Shown here: one piece after another, positions 1 through 8,148 of the stretch
Layout: the number at the start of each line of letters is the position of its first letter
Position numbering within the stretch: the first letter of the stretch is position 1
Source: CAVVVS01 sp963751355
Lineage (GTDB): Bacteria > Bacteroidota > Ignavibacteria > Ignavibacteriales > Ignavibacteriaceae
NCBI GenBank assembly: GCA_963751355.1
Contig: CAVVVS010000102.1
Span: 1-64,000 of the forward strand
DNA length: 64,000 bases
Reading direction: 5' to 3'
Program-made: the position numbers and the translations under genes
The notes under the pieces: generated by a model
The model's input: only the letters and a program-made list of their open reading frames with translations
Told to the model about the DNA's origin: nothing
Databases searched by the model: none

Positions 1-203
1 CAAAAAATACCGGTCAAGTACTGCATAACTTCAAACAAGTTTTAGTACCTGAAATAAACCTTGGGCAATTAAGTAAAATTCTGAGAAATGAATTCTTATT
101 ACCGCTTATTCAGTTTAATGTGGTAAGAGGATTACCATTTAGAGTTTCGGACATCGAAGATAAAATAATTGAAATTCTTGGAGGTGAGAGAAATGGAAGA
201 TAA
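1..203 (+). CDS. korA: 2-oxoacid:ferredoxin oxidoreductase alpha subunit (KorA), 3' end only
   Basis: Only the last ~67 codons are in the window; the reading frame has codons starting at position 3. The tail (KNTGQVL...PEINLGQLSKIL...GLPF) aligns residue for residue with the C-terminus of the complete KorA at 17665-19512, including the PEL/PEINxGQL motif, so this is a paralogous KorA. It forms the alpha (with fused gamma) part of a CoA-acylating, ferredoxin-reducing 2-oxoacid oxidoreductase, probably for 2-oxoglutarate. The gene ends at a TAA that overlaps the start of korB by 11 nt; the korB ribosome site GGAGGTGAG (180-188) lies inside this gene, so the pair is translationally coupled. Confidence 0.9.
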   Translation, partial: KNTGQVLHNFKQVLVPEINLGQLSKILRNEFLLPLIQFNVVRGLPFRVSDIEDKIIEILGGERNGR

Positions 204-1230
204 TGTAGAAATAAAAACGACAAAGTTGAAGGCAAAAGATTTTGCGACTAATCAAGATGTAAGATGGTGTCCGGGGTGCGGAGATTATTCAATTCTTGCA
301 CAAACTCAGAGAACATTTCCCGAACTGGTTGGGCTTAAAAAGGAAGATATTGTCTGGATATCAGGAATCGGTTGTTCATCACGATTTCCTTATTATATGG
401 AAACATACGGATTTCACAGCATCCACGGCAGAGCACCTGCAATTGCAACAGGTGTGAAAGTAAGCAGGCCTGATCTTTCTGTTTGGGTTGCCGCCGGAGA
501 TGGCGATCTTTTAAGTATAGGCGGTAATCATTTTATCCACGCATGTAGAAAAAATGTTGATTTGAAAGTTCTTTTGTTCAATAACAGGATATACGGATTG
601 ACAAAAGGACAATACTCACCAACATCCGAAAAAGGTAAAAAAACAAAAACAACTCCTTTCGGAAGCATTGATTATCCTTTCAATCCCATATCATTGGCAG
701 TGGGTTCTGAAGCATCATTTATTGCAAGAGCGCTTGACAGAGATCCTAAGCACTTACAGAAAATGATTAGAAGAGCTGCGGATCATAAAGGACTTGCTTT
801 TATCGAGATTTATCAAAACTGTGTAATTTATAACGATGGTGCATTTGATAAACTTACCGATAAAAAGACAAGAAACGAAAATGTACTTTATCTTGAGCAC
901 GGTAAACCAATGCTCTTCGGAAATAATAGTGATAAGGGAATAATACTGGACGGAGATAAATTAGCTGTTGTTGAAGTCGGGGAAGGTAAGCATAGAATCG
1001 ATGATCTTATAGTTCATGATGAATTTACGGAGAGCCCGCTTTTAGCTACACTGCTTTCACATATGGCTGAAGATCCGAATCTTCCAACTCCTGTCGGTGT
1101 ATTCCGGCAAATTAACAAACCGACTTACGACGAAGGTGTGGAAGAACAAGTAAACCAGGTAACTAAAATGAAAGGTGTAGGCGACCTGGAAAAAGTGTTG
1201 TTCAACGGTAGTACCTGGGAAGTAAACTAA
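193..1230 (+). CDS. korB: 2-oxoacid:ferredoxin oxidoreductase beta subunit (KorB), copy 1
   Basis: 345 aa. This is the thiamine-diphosphate-binding beta subunit that works with KorA in oxidative decarboxylation of a 2-oxoacid (2-oxoglutarate favoured) to acyl-CoA with ferredoxin as electron acceptor, or the reverse CO2-fixing reaction. Visible marks are WCPGCGDYSIL near the N-terminus, GIGCSSRFPYY, the TPP motif GDGDLLSIGGNH and the NNRIYGLTKGQYSPTS loop. ATG at 193 was chosen over an upstream in-frame TTG at 169 because GGAGGTGAG lies 4 nt before it. By eye it is about two-thirds identical to the second copy at 19499-20545, so the duplication is old. The exact 2-oxoacid cannot be fixed from sequence alone. 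Confidence 0.93.
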   Translation: MEDNVEIKTTKLKAKDFATNQDVRWCPGCGDYSILAQTQRTFPELVGLKKEDIVWISGIGCSSRFPYYMETYGFHSIHGRAPAIATGVKVSRPDLSVWVAAGDGDLLSIGGNHFIHACRKNVDLKVLLFNNRIYGLTKGQYSPTSEKGKKTKTTPFGSIDYPFNPISLAVGSEASFIARALDRDPKHLQKMIRRAADHKGLAFIEIYQNCVIYNDGAFDKLTDKKTRNENVLYLEHGKPMLFGNNSDKGIILDGDKLAVVEVGEGKHRIDDLIVHDEFTESPLLATLLSHMAEDPNLPTPVGVFRQINKPTYDEGVEEQVNQVTKMKGVGDLEKVLFNGSTWEVN

Positions 1231-1260
1231 AAAAATAGTTTTACAACATTATAAAACAAT

Positions 1261-1397
1261 AAGGTTGTTCTAAAAGAAAAGCTATCATTCAAGTAAAGCA
1301 TAAAATCAATGAGTGCAGAATACTCTATATTAGAAAATGCTTTATTAAAGTGATATACTCATAATCTATTCCTAAGCTTTGAGAACAACCTTTTTTA
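1261..1397 (+). other. Nested foldback element, possible structured RNA ending in a U-run (or small mobile repeat)
   Basis: An 11-bp perfect inverted repeat (AAGGTTGTTCT 1261-1271 with AGAACAACCTT 1382-1392) encloses further nested pairings: AAAGCT 1278-1283 with AGCTTT 1375-1380, and TAAAGCAT 1294-1301 with ATGCTTTA 1337-1344. The 3' arm runs straight into T6 (1391-1396). Transcribed on the + strand, this would give a rod about 130 nt long with internal loops and a terminator-like tail. It follows the korB stop by 30 nt, so it could be a 3'UTR terminator, a separate small RNA of 6S-like shape, or a MITE with 11-bp terminal repeats. No clear target-site duplication is seen. Confidence 0.4.
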
Positions 1398-1623
1398 TAT
1401 ATAATAAAATTTTCCTATCCCATCATTTTTACTTTAAGAAGCCTCATAAACTCGCCACAAATTGTTAAACATATTATTCGTGAGACAGTTCACTATTATT
1501 AATACCCTACATAGTTATGTAGTTGTGGTTTGTATAAATCAAAATTATTTTATTACCAATTATTGTTTCACGCATATTACTAGTCTTATCTTTTTCTAAA
1601 AAAATTCTGTTGGGGTAGACGTA

Positions 1624-1653
1624 TTTGTTAAATATTTCAAAAGAATAACTTTA
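1624..1653 (+). promoter_or_regulatory. Candidate Bacteroidota-type promoter (TTTG-N18-TAACTTTA)
   Basis: TTTG at 1624-1627 and TAACTTTA at 1646-1653 are 18 nt apart. This resembles the Bacteroidota -33/-7 consensus (TTTG, 19-21 nt, TAnnTTTG). It lies 25 nt before the ATG at 1678, with a ribosome site AAAGGAG at 1665-1671. Whether this organism uses that promoter class is an assumption. Confidence 0.3.
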
Positions 1654-1677
1654 TAGAAATATATAAAGGAGTAAATA

Positions 1678-2050
1678 ATGAGGAGGCCCATTCCATTTTT
1701 ACTGCTTATTTTTATTCTTGTGCAAAATTTGATTTATGCTCAATCTAGGTATGGAGATAATGTTACCGGAGCACATATAGATTTGAGCGCGGTAGGAAGT
1801 CCTTTTACATTCGGGCTAGATTATGAAAGAGCTGTTACTAATCCGGGCGAAACTGGACGGGGAGTAACATGTATAGGAGCTATTCTCGATTATTTCTCTT
1901 ATAGCGAAACTTTTTGTTATGCAGGAGCGTGTACCTATACTGACTTTTGCATTTCTGGAGTGTACCATTTTTTATTGAGCAATTGCTACACAAGCAAGGA
2001 TAAGATTTGATTTCTATGTCCTGGCGCTTGGTGAAGATTATAAAGTTTAA
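1678..2050 (+). pseudogene. Outer-membrane beta-barrel-like protein, frameshifted and truncated
   Basis: The gene opens well: ribosome site AAAGGAG, ATG at 1678, and a signal peptide ending LIYAQ. A region with alternating polar/hydrophobic residues follows (GAHIDLSAVGSPFTFGLDYERAV). The frame stops after 110 codons at 2008-2010. A neighbouring frame continues across that stop as RIRFDFYVLALGEDYKV and ends at TAA 2048-2050; RFDFYVLALG is typical of the next strand of such barrels. A one- or two-base indel near 1995-2005 explains this. Even when joined, ~123 residues is short for an eight-stranded barrel, so the 3' end is probably missing too. A sequencing error, or a genuinely short secreted protein, is possible. 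Confidence 0.5.
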
Positions 2051-2148
2051 GTAATAAATATTTCCATATTCTCACTATACAAACGCCAAGCATGGAATCT
2101 TAACTTCCTTATTACAAAATTCTGATTAAAATAATATCGGATTTGAAA

Positions 2149-5100
2149 ATGATTTCAATTCTAAAGAAAGTAAAGATTTTTTTTATTATAATTTTTTCTT
2201 TTTTACTTGCACTATCCAATTTATTTGCTCAGCAAGGATGGAATGCGGTACTTAATATAAATCCTTATCCTTCTCCATACATAAGTGATTGGCAAAACAA
2301 TCCTGCTTCCTTAGGATCGTTAACAATATTTAGAACTGTAAACAGTTCGGAACAAATTACTATTTCGTTAACCGTAACTCTGAACGGCACCGGCGAAGTA
2401 TTTACCGGTGTTACCGAACCAATAGATATACCAGCCGTATCCTCTTATGTTATTGATAATACTAAGATAACAAATATTCAAAATCCATCTTATCCGAACA
2501 GTGATCTAAGAGCAAAATCTATTCAAAGCGGAAGGCTGCCTGAAGGTGAATATTCAGTATGCATGACTGTTCTAAATAATGATAACGTTGTTTTGGTTTC
2601 AAATTTATGCAGTAACTTTACAATTGTCTATCCGGAACCGCCTCAGCTTATCTATCCGTTTAACGGTGATTCTCTGGAAGTAACAACAAAGTATCCGACT
2701 TTCCAATGGTCCCCGGTTATTGTCCCGCCTGATTATCAAATTACATATACATTAAAAATCGCAGAAATTCTGCCGGGACAAACTCCTTTTCAAGCATTAA
2801 GTGCAAATGTTCCACAATACGAAAATAAAAATATCACCACAACTACTCTTACATATCCTATAGATGCATTACCGCTTGATACAGGTAAAACCTATACCTG
2901 GCAGGTACAAGCTTTAGATCAAAACGGATTTCCGCCAAGTCAGAACGACGGCAAAAGTGAGATTTATACTTTCAATTTTAAACATCCGGCAGCACCTAAT
3001 TCACAATTATTATCCGGAAATTTACCCGTTTCATTTAATTGCGGATGTAATGCTCCTTCACCAGTTTCAAACACAGTGAAAACAAATTTTACATTAGCTG
3101 CAGATACGACTTTAAAAATAGGAAAGTTTAAATTAAAGATTTCAAAGATTAGTAAGCAGCCTGACAGCGAGGGGAAGTTCAGCGGGGAGGGAACAATCCC
3201 TTTCCCTTTGATTAATTCAAGTTTGGTACCGTTAAAAGTAAAATTTAATGATATACAAATTAATAACTCTAATGAAGTTATCAGCGGATATGCATCCGGT
3301 ATTGTCAGTGATAATGTGGATTTCCTTCCCGCTGTTCAGCCGCCTGAATTCAATACTGTCCCTTTAACAATTACCGATGTGCAAAACCTTAAGCAGTATT
3401 TTAATAAATACCCCAGCCAGTTGGCGAGCCAGGCGGAAGCGGTAAAAAACAGTATCGGTTTTGATTTGCCGCTGGGACTTGATAAGCAAATAGCCGGAAA
3501 AAGAATAATAATAGCTGTTACAGGAATGACATTCACTCCAAAGAATGCTGTTTTTGATGCCGCAGTAGAATTGGATCTTCCCGATGCAACGCCAAATGCA
3601 ATTGCATTGGGAGCAAGAAATATCTGTATCGATCAGTATAATATTTGCGGGCAGGGGACAATGTTTTTAGCAAAAGATTTAAATTTTTCAATAGGGAAAA
3701 GTCAGCTCACATTAAAGGGGTATAATAATACAAATGCAAAAATTGACTCCGGTACTTATGTAGAATTTGATAATAATGGATTCAAGAATTTAAGAATTCA
3801 AGCCGAATATGATTTTCCGACTTCATTGTTAACAGGAACAGATAATACTTCACCTGTAAAAGCTTTTATAACAGCTAACGCAAATTCGTGGACGGATTGG
3901 ATTGGTTCGATAAAAATTAATCCTTTTAAAATTAGCGGAGTTTCCGATTTTACATTTAATCCGGGAACCGGTTATTATGATCATTCCGATTTAGTAAATC
4001 CACAAAAATTTCCTAAAAAATATTTAGGCAGCAAAGCCACATTATGGCATGGGTTTTTTCTTCCTCAATTGAAAATTACACTGCCTGAATTATTAAACAA
4101 TAATAATAAAGCAATCAGTATAGCAGCAGATAATCTTATAATTGATGACCAGGGCGTATCAGTTACAGCAGCAGCAAAAAATATACTTGCCGTAGGCAAT
4201 GGTAATTTATCAGGGTGGTATTATTCAATCGACAGTTTATCGATCGAGTTCGTTAAAAACTCACTTTCCAATAGCGGCTTCGGAGGTAAAGTTGTATTAC
4301 CAATTGCCGGGGGCGGTCCTAATAATACCGGCTCGCAGCTTAATTATACCTGCAATTTGAGCTTCGATAAAAATCAAGGAACTAAGTTACAATTTTTACT
4401 TCATCCCAAGGATAACATTGATATTTCTTTGTGGAAAGCAAAACTGAGTATCAACAAGTCTTCAAGCATGATAGTAAATTTTGATAAAAACAATAAATAT
4501 GCAAGAATGAGTTTAGACGGTGAACTTGATCTTGTAAATGATAAACCTAAAATTGATTTTAAAGCCGTCTCATTTCAGGGGATGTCACTGCAAACACAAA
4601 AGCCCTATTTCAACATAAAGAGTTTAACTGCAGGATTTGCCAGTCCTCAAAAAAGAGTAGGTGGATTTCCTGTATCAATAAAATCGATTAAACCCAAGAT
4701 TCAAGGAAGTGAAGTAGGAATTAGTGTTGATTTGGGATTTTCATTATGCAAGGAGATAGCTGCAATCCCATCCGCAGAATTCGGTTTCACGGTATGGGGA
4801 AAGATAGAGCAAAATCCTTCTACAAAAAGATTCACTGCATCTTATGATAAAATTGATTTAAATAAAATAAAACTCCAAGGTGCACTAGGGCCTGTTTCCG
4901 TTAACGGCGAAGTTGATTTTATCCATAATAAAGATTTAGGTGATGCCGTAGGCGGAAGTATTAAGGCAGATATGTTAAAAGGATTAACCCTTAGTGCGAA
5001 TGTTTTATTCGGACATAAGGATTTTAATTATTGGTATGTAGATGCAACCGCAAAATTCGGGGCACCCGGACCAATTCCTCCAATTATTTTACCTGGAACA

Positions 5101-7533
5101 CCATTCGCAATTTTCGGATTCGGTGGAGGTGCATACTATCATCTAGCACAAAAAGACCCGCCTAATGCAAGTGCTTTGTTTAAAAATAAAGCTGTTGCTT
5201 CTGAGTATGTAACAGATAAAACTAAAATAGGGTTTAGTGCTACCGTCATACTCGGAACTTCTAGCGATAACGGGGAAGCGATTCAGGCAAACGGCAAATT
5301 AACTATTCAATTAAACAGTAAACTTGGTGTTGATAAAGTACGGTTCGATGTATCCGCATATATGATTACACCATTGATGGAAACTCAGAAGGCTGAGATT
5401 CGGGGAAAAGGATTCATAGATATGGACTTTGGAAATGATATTTATCATGCCGGGTTTGCTATGAATATAAATGTAGCAGGAGGTATAGTTGATGGCAGCG
5501 GAGATATTGATTTGTTAATCAATGCCAGCAGTGGTGAATGGCATCTTTTTATAGGTACTCCTAGTCAAAGAGTTTCTGTTATAATCTTACACAGTTTGAA
5601 GACAAGTGCATACTTCATGGTGGGCAGCAGCATCCCCGATATACCGCCGCCTGATATTCCATCAGATATTCATTTAGATAAAAGTTATTCTCAGAATAGA
5701 GTTCCGCCTATTCAGAATGCCGGCGGTCTTGCCTTTGGCGCTTCGCTAAATATTTCAAATAGATTTGACTTTTTAATTTTCTATGCCAAACTGGAAGCCG
5801 GATTAGGTTTTGATATTTCTGTAAGAAAATTAACTCAGGGTTGCAAGGGAAGCTCAGCAATGCCGGGAATTAACGGCTGGTATGCTAATGGACAAATTTA
5901 CGCTTACGGCTCCTTCGATGCCGGTGTTCATGTTGATCTATGGTTTTATAAAGGAGATATTTCTGCTCTGAAACTTCAACTGGCTACAGTCTTTCAATTA
6001 GCTGGGCCAAATCCCACCTGGTTTAAAGGATGGGTATACGGGCACTACTCTGTCTTAAACGGAATAATCAGCGGACAAATGACCTTTAAAGTTGCATATC
6101 AGCCTAACGGAAAATGCGAACCGGCATATTCTACTCCATTCGGTAATTTACCATTAATTACCCAGGTAAAACCGGATGAGGAAAAAGACGTTCCGATATT
6201 CGCTAATTCGGAAGCTGCATTTACTTTTCCAATAGGTCAAAAAGTATTATTCGATGAAACGGATGAAAACGGACATACGGTCACTCATAATTTTAGACTG
6301 CTTATCTCAAGATATGATTTTTATAAGGGCGGTAAAAGGGTCTACGGCCTAAAATATAGAGGTAATGTTAATTATACCGATAATCCGCAATTAGGAACAT
6401 ATTACCCTGACGTAGCATTTGATCCGCAATCAAAATATAAGATAGTAGTCTCGGTTAAGGTTCAGGAATGGAATGAAAGAACTAACCGGTACGAAGATGT
6501 TTATATGAACGGGAAAATTGCGGAGGAAACAAAATCAGCTACTTTTACTACGGGCGCTTGTATTGAAACATTAGATCAACCGGGAGTAGTATCGTCATCG
6601 TATCCATTCGAGCGGCAGAGATTTTTCCTACAGGAAGAAAACAACCATCGCGGATTTGTTTTGCTTAGCAAATCTTTCCCATGTCTATTATATGATAACA
6701 AATATAATTTGAAAGCAATATTTGTCAGCTATGTAGGCGGGAAAGGTATTCAAACCCACGAAACTAATATTACAATAAGCGGTAAATATTTATATTTTAA
6801 CATCCCCAAATTGGCTAACGGAACAATAACACAAATAAAAATTGTTAAAAGACCCAAGGCAATACCTGCTAAGTCCAGAACCGGAGCAAAAGGCCGCACA
6901 GCTATCGTTTACAGTAATAAATATTACCAAGCCGTTAGAGTAAATTCTAACGGTAAACAAAGAATTTCTGCATCAACGTTAAATCTTAGACATTTAAAAA
7001 TTAGGAATATTAGCTTATCGGCACAGGATATTCTTCTCTATTCCTACTTCTTTAGAACCAGTAAATTTAACACACTTAATGAAAAATTAGCCAACACTTC
7101 CGTTAATGCTAAAGTTTCGGGAGGCGGTATGCCTTACAGCAAATACACGGCAAAATATAAGACAGCGGAAGGTTTCGATAGATATGATGCAATGGGAACT
7201 ATTATTAAGGGTGCGCCAGATCGTTACATAAGACCGTTGGTAGAGGTGAAAGAAGATTTTAGAAAAGATCCCTGGTATAAAATATTTCTTATTCCGTTGT
7301 ATAATAATGCAGGGAAAGCTTACGGTAAAGTACTGCCTAAACGAACTTTTTATGATTGCGTATCATACGGATGGTATCCGCCTACAGGGATAGTTAGATT
7401 AACTTATTTTTCTCCAAAACTTTCCGATTCCGAAATAAGCTCAGTTGTGAATTCTAAATCCACCCGAGAATCTTTGCAGAGAAATCATTCATCAGTGAAA
7501 ATAAATACATCATCATTTAATTATAATCATTAA
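2149..7533 (+). CDS. Giant secreted TANFOR-like surface protein (1794 aa)
   Basis: The protein has a signal peptide (hydrophobic residues ~8-25, cleavage near LFAQ), then an N-terminal beta domain carrying GRLPEGEYSVCMTV near residue 130. An Fn3-like domain with a Y-WQVQALD ending spans about residues 162-280. A Cys pair (FNCGCNAP, ~297) precedes more than 1300 residues of mostly beta-rich sequence. The arrangement (GLPEG-Y-C domain, PP-L-P-G Fn3 domain, C-C-AP linker) resembles TANFOR-domain proteins of Bacteroidota; this is recognition from memory. No type IX C-terminal sorting domain is obvious. ATG 2149 is preferred over TTG 2143; neither has a good ribosome site. The role is unknown but extracytoplasmic. 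It is the first gene of a + strand run ending with an outer-membrane barrel at 13613. Confidence 0.7.
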   Translation: MISILKKVKIFFIIIFSFLLALSNLFAQQGWNAVLNINPYPSPYISDWQNNPASLGSLTIFRTVNSSEQITISLTVTLNGTGEVFTGVTEPIDIPAVSSYVIDNTKITNIQNPSYPNSDLRAKSIQSGRLPEGEYSVCMTVLNNDNVVLVSNLCSNFTIVYPEPPQLIYPFNGDSLEVTTKYPTFQWSPVIVPPDYQITYTLKIAEILPGQTPFQALSANVPQYENKNITTTTLTYPIDALPLDTGKTYTWQVQALDQNGFPPSQNDGKSEIYTFNFKHPAAPNSQLLSGNLPVSFNCGCNAPSPVSNTVKTNFTLAADTTLKIGKFKLKISKISKQPDSEGKFSGEGTIPFPLINSSLVPLKVKFNDIQINNSNEVISGYASGIVSDNVDFLPAVQPPEFNTVPLTITDVQNLKQYFNKYPSQLASQAEAVKNSIGFDLPLGLDKQIAGKRIIIAVTGMTFTPKNAVFDAAVELDLPDATPNAIALGARNICIDQYNICGQGTMFLAKDLNFSIGKSQLTLKGYNNTNAKIDSGTYVEFDNNGFKNLRIQAEYDFPTSLLTGTDNTSPVKAFITANANSWTDWIGSIKINPFKISGVSDFTFNPGTGYYDHSDLVNPQKFPKKYLGSKATLWHGFFLPQLKITLPELLNNNNKAISIAADNLIIDDQGVSVTAAAKNILAVGNGNLSGWYYSIDSLSIEFVKNSLSNSGFGGKVVLPIAGGGPNNTGSQLNYTCNLSFDKNQGTKLQFLLHPKDNIDISLWKAKLSINKSSSMIVNFDKNNKYARMSLDGELDLVNDKPKIDFKAVSFQGMSLQTQKPYFNIKSLTAGFASPQKRVGGFPVSIKSIKPKIQGSEVGISVDLGFSLCKEIAAIPSAEFGFTVWGKIEQNPSTKRFTASYDKIDLNKIKLQGALGPVSVNGEVDFIHNKDLGDAVGGSIKADMLKGLTLSANVLFGHKDFNYWYVDATAKFGAPGPIPPIILPGTPFAIFGFGGGAYYHLAQKDPPNASALFKNKAVASEYVTDKTKIGFSATVILGTSSDNGEAIQANGKLTIQLNSKLGVDKVRFDVSAYMITPLMETQKAEIRGKGFIDMDFGNDIYHAGFAMNINVAGGIVDGSGDIDLLINASSGEWHLFIGTPSQRVSVIILHSLKTSAYFMVGSSIPDIPPPDIPSDIHLDKSYSQNRVPPIQNAGGLAFGASLNISNRFDFLIFYAKLEAGLGFDISVRKLTQGCKGSSAMPGINGWYANGQIYAYGSFDAGVHVDLWFYKGDISALKLQLATVFQLAGPNPTWFKGWVYGHYSVLNGIISGQMTFKVAYQPNGKCEPAYSTPFGNLPLITQVKPDEEKDVPIFANSEAAFTFPIGQKVLFDETDENGHTVTHNFRLLISRYDFYKGGKRVYGLKYRGNVNYTDNPQLGTYYPDVAFDPQSKYKIVVSVKVQEWNERTNRYEDVYMNGKIAEETKSATFTTGACIETLDQPGVVSSSYPFERQRFFLQEENNHRGFVLLSKSFPCLLYDNKYNLKAIFVSYVGGKGIQTHETNITISGKYLYFNIPKLANGTITQIKIVKRPKAIPAKSRTGAKGRTAIVYSNKYYQAVRVNSNGKQRISASTLNLRHLKIRNISLSAQDILLYSYFFRTSKFNTLNEKLANTSVNAKVSGGGMPYSKYTAKYKTAEGFDRYDAMGTIIKGAPDRYIRPLVEVKEDFRKDPWYKIFLIPLYNNAGKAYGKVLPKRTFYDCVSYGWYPPTGIVRLTYFSPKLSDSEISSVVNSKSTRESLQRNHSSVKINTSSFNYNH

Positions 7534-7535
7534 CC

Positions 7536-8141
7536 ATGAAAACTAAGATTAAAATATTTTGTTTTTGTTGCAATTTTATTCTAATAACTGCTGCTAATGT
7601 TCACGGGCAGAATACACACATAAATTATAGTGCTGCATATAATGCTGTAAATAATGTGGATTATTCAAATCATCAAACATCACTTTTTAATAATTTTTCT
7701 CCTCAAACAGTTAATGTGAATTCACCCGGTTCTCCAAACGGATATTCTGTGACTAATCCTCAAAACCAAGAATTCGGAATTGATTATGATGTGTCTTCTA
7801 GGGCGTATTATGATCAGATGTTTATGGGATTAAACGTGTCTGAAAATGAAGTTAATTCACTTTTAGATTATTATAAATATAAAAAAAGGGCTCACTCAAA
7901 ACACGTAAAATCATATGATGAATGGTTTGCGGAACAAACTACTCCTGAAGAGAGAAAAGCTGCAAAATATATACTAGATCATTTTGATTATAAAGACACC
8001 AGGGATTATGCCCCGCTAAATTTAAGAATGGGCTTCAAATACAATCCTCCAAAAGCGCTGGATAAAGAACAACTGATGTTTAGTTCCGTCTTCGGATATT
8101 TATTATTGTCAAACTATAAAAATTTTAGAATCAAAAAATAG
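7536..8141 (+). CDS. Secreted protein of unknown function (201 aa)
   Basis: No family is recognised. It begins 2 nt after the giant gene, so it is almost certainly co-transcribed and translationally coupled. A signal peptide is clear (positively charged start, hydrophobic core, cleavage near NVHGQ). The mature N-terminal part is rich in Asn, Ser, Tyr and Gln and looks poorly ordered (about residues 25-85). The second half (about 95-165) is predicted helical and charged, with YDEWFAEQTTPEERKAAKYILDHF as its core (given here only as a landmark). It could be an accessory subunit of the giant surface protein. Confidence 0.75.
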   Translation: MKTKIKIFCFCCNFILITAANVHGQNTHINYSAAYNAVNNVDYSNHQTSLFNNFSPQTVNVNSPGSPNGYSVTNPQNQEFGIDYDVSSRAYYDQMFMGLNVSENEVNSLLDYYKYKKRAHSKHVKSYDEWFAEQTTPEERKAAKYILDHFDYKDTRDYAPLNLRMGFKYNPPKALDKEQLMFSSVFGYLLLSNYKNFRIKK

Positions 8142-8148
8142 TAGTCTG

